A stretch of 64,000 bases of DNA, taken from assembly GCF_003364265.1 (NCBI RefSeq), contig NZ_NXLW01000007.1, positions 32,440 through 96,439 of the forward strand, written 5' to 3'. Source of the DNA: Helicobacter aurati (lineage in GTDB: Bacteria; Campylobacterota; Campylobacteria; Campylobacterales; Helicobacteraceae). The position numbers were made by a program, and so were the translations under genes. The notes beneath the pieces are model-generated. The model worked only from the letters and a program-made list of their open reading frames with translations. It was not told the DNA's origin and did not search any database. Positions 63,227 through 64,000 of this stretch are shown in pieces; the stretch's first letter is position 1, and each line of letters opens with the position of its first letter.

Positions 63227-64000
63227 TTACGAATCCAATTTGAATCCAGCTTGCAATAATGTATGCAGATGCACAACTCCCTCTAAGACATTATCATCAG
63301 TAATAATAGGTAAAATTTGAATCTTAGAATCTTGCATGATTCTTAAGGCTTCTATTGCCAAAGTATTAGAATCTCGAATACTTTTCGGAATTTTTGTCGA
63401 ATATTCAAAAGCATGGGATTCTAAACTAAAAGAGGTATCAAACATGGCTCTACGTAAATCCCCATCGCTTAAAATTCCCAACAAGTGGTGCTTGGAATCC
63501 ACAAAAAAAGCACTACCTAATCTCCCTTGTGTCATAACCACTATACTCTCTTTAAGGGTATGTGCGGTACTAAGCAAGGGGAGGTTCTCTCTCTGCATAA
63601 TATCTGAAACCTTAATAAATAATTCACGACCGAGCCTGCCGCCAGGATGAAACAAAGCAAAATCTTCTTTGCTAAAGTTACGAGCGCACATAAGACAGAC
63701 AGCAAGGGCATCCCCCATTGCCATAGCTAATGTAGTTGAAGTAGTAGGTGCTGTTTGTATCGGACATGCCTCTGTTTCTATAAGAAGAGGAAGAAAATAA
63801 TCACCCATACGCGAGATGGTAGAATTTCTTGCTTTCGATAAAGTAATAATAGGGATATTCCTGCGCTTGATATGGGGTAAAATACTACTAATCTCTTCAC
63901 TTTCGCCACTATAGCTGATTGCTAAAACACAATCTTTGGTGTCTAGCATACCTAAATCGCCGTGCATTGCTTCTGTAGGATGAATGAAAAAACTTGGAGT
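63227..64000 (-). CDS. kdsD: arabinose-5-phosphate isomerase, partial (runs off right edge)
   Basis: 258 C-terminal residues are visible; the frame is still open at the edge. The SIS domain is represented by HPTEAMHGDLGMLD, LAISYSGESEEISS, PIQTAPTTSTTLAMAMGDAL and FHPGGRLGREL; two CBS domains follow (VSDIMQRENLPLL to GILSDGDLRRAMF, and KIPKSIRDSNTLAIEALRIM to the end). It isomerises ribulose-5-phosphate to arabinose-5-phosphate, the first step to KDO of lipopolysaccharide. 512 bases of it (63489-64000) are present again inside the broken helicase at 56964-57475. Confidence 0.94.
   Translation of the reverse strand, partial: TPSFFIHPTEAMHGDLGMLDTKDCVLAISYSGESEEISSILPHIKRRNIPIITLSKARNSTISRMGDYFLPLLIETEACPIQTAPTTSTTLAMAMGDALAVCLMCARNFSKEDFALFHPGGRLGRELFIKVSDIMQRENLPLLSTAHTLKESIVVMTQGRLGSAFFVDSKHHLLGILSDGDLRRAMFDTSFSLESHAFEYSTKIPKSIRDSNTLAIEALRIMQDSKIQILPIITDDNVLEGVVHLHTLLQAGFKLDS

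Noticed and set aside
1..64000. tRNA or rRNA genes
   Set aside because: No cloverleaf or conserved rRNA segments were recognised on reading; a covariance-model scan would settle it.

Overview
The window is AT-rich chromosomal DNA from an epsilonproteobacterium, most likely an enterohepatic Helicobacter; the species cannot be fixed from sequence reading alone. The main support is gene content typical of the genus: asd, lysA, alr, prfB without a programmed frameshift, nhaA next to an AddA/RecB-like helicase-nuclease, pyrC, purE, wecB, pbp1A, a carboxynorspermidine dehydrogenase-like gene, kdsD, Hcp/Sel1-like proteins and a DUF3972 protein.

Region 1 (1-31.4 kb) is mostly compact housekeeping sequence. 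It holds lysine/cell-wall precursor genes (asd partial, lysA, alr), a YkvI-family permease, a lone RND pump subunit, a YbdD protein, a BspA-type repeat surface protein, a pseudopilin-like gene coupled to a PilT-like ATPase, corA, prfB, a TonB-dependent receptor, a gamma-carbonic anhydrase-like protein and a tiny Sel1 protein. A propionate set follows (prpE, prpB, prpC), with no methylcitrate dehydratase gene beside it. Next come an unusual nuclease-methyltransferase fusion and a tight operon: pyrC, a membrane-anchored protein, addA, nhaA.

Region 2 (31.5-40.7 kb) is accessory. It has an acetyltransferase whose natural start is out of frame across an A7 tract, a methyltransferase remnant, and a three-gene restriction-modification (R-M) set (Dam-like methylase, endonuclease, second methylase). 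The conserved purE and DUF3972 genes come next. After them is a 4 kb wasteland containing a decayed MarR-MATE operon, a Zn-ribbon gene, repeat elements and a second, partial copy of the DUF3972 gene.

Region 3 (40.8-63 kb) starts with wecB (C11 tract at its 3' end), pbp1A and a carboxynorspermidine dehydrogenase-like gene lengthened by in-frame repeat insertions. It then becomes a defence island: an AAA ATPase plus TOPRIM/DUF3226 pair, a type IIG-like remnant, a type III R-M system whose mod gene carries a G13 tract and in-frame repeats, a truncated DUF5131 gene, a mismatch glycosylase, and an orphan CcrM/HinfI-like methyltransferase. The island ends in a broken kinase-like/COG1112 helicase plus PLD-nuclease pair resembling a type I Mokosh defence system. 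The helicase is interrupted by an exact 512-bp copy of part of kdsD, whose main copy runs off the right edge. arsB, more repeats and a frameshifted cysteine-rich CxxC-repeat gene fill 60.3-63 kb.

A dispersed palindromic element family, with ends close to TTGTCATTCTGA and TCAGAATGACAA, recurs through 37-62 kb in intergenic DNA and inside two genes. It is the most unusual structural feature of the window.
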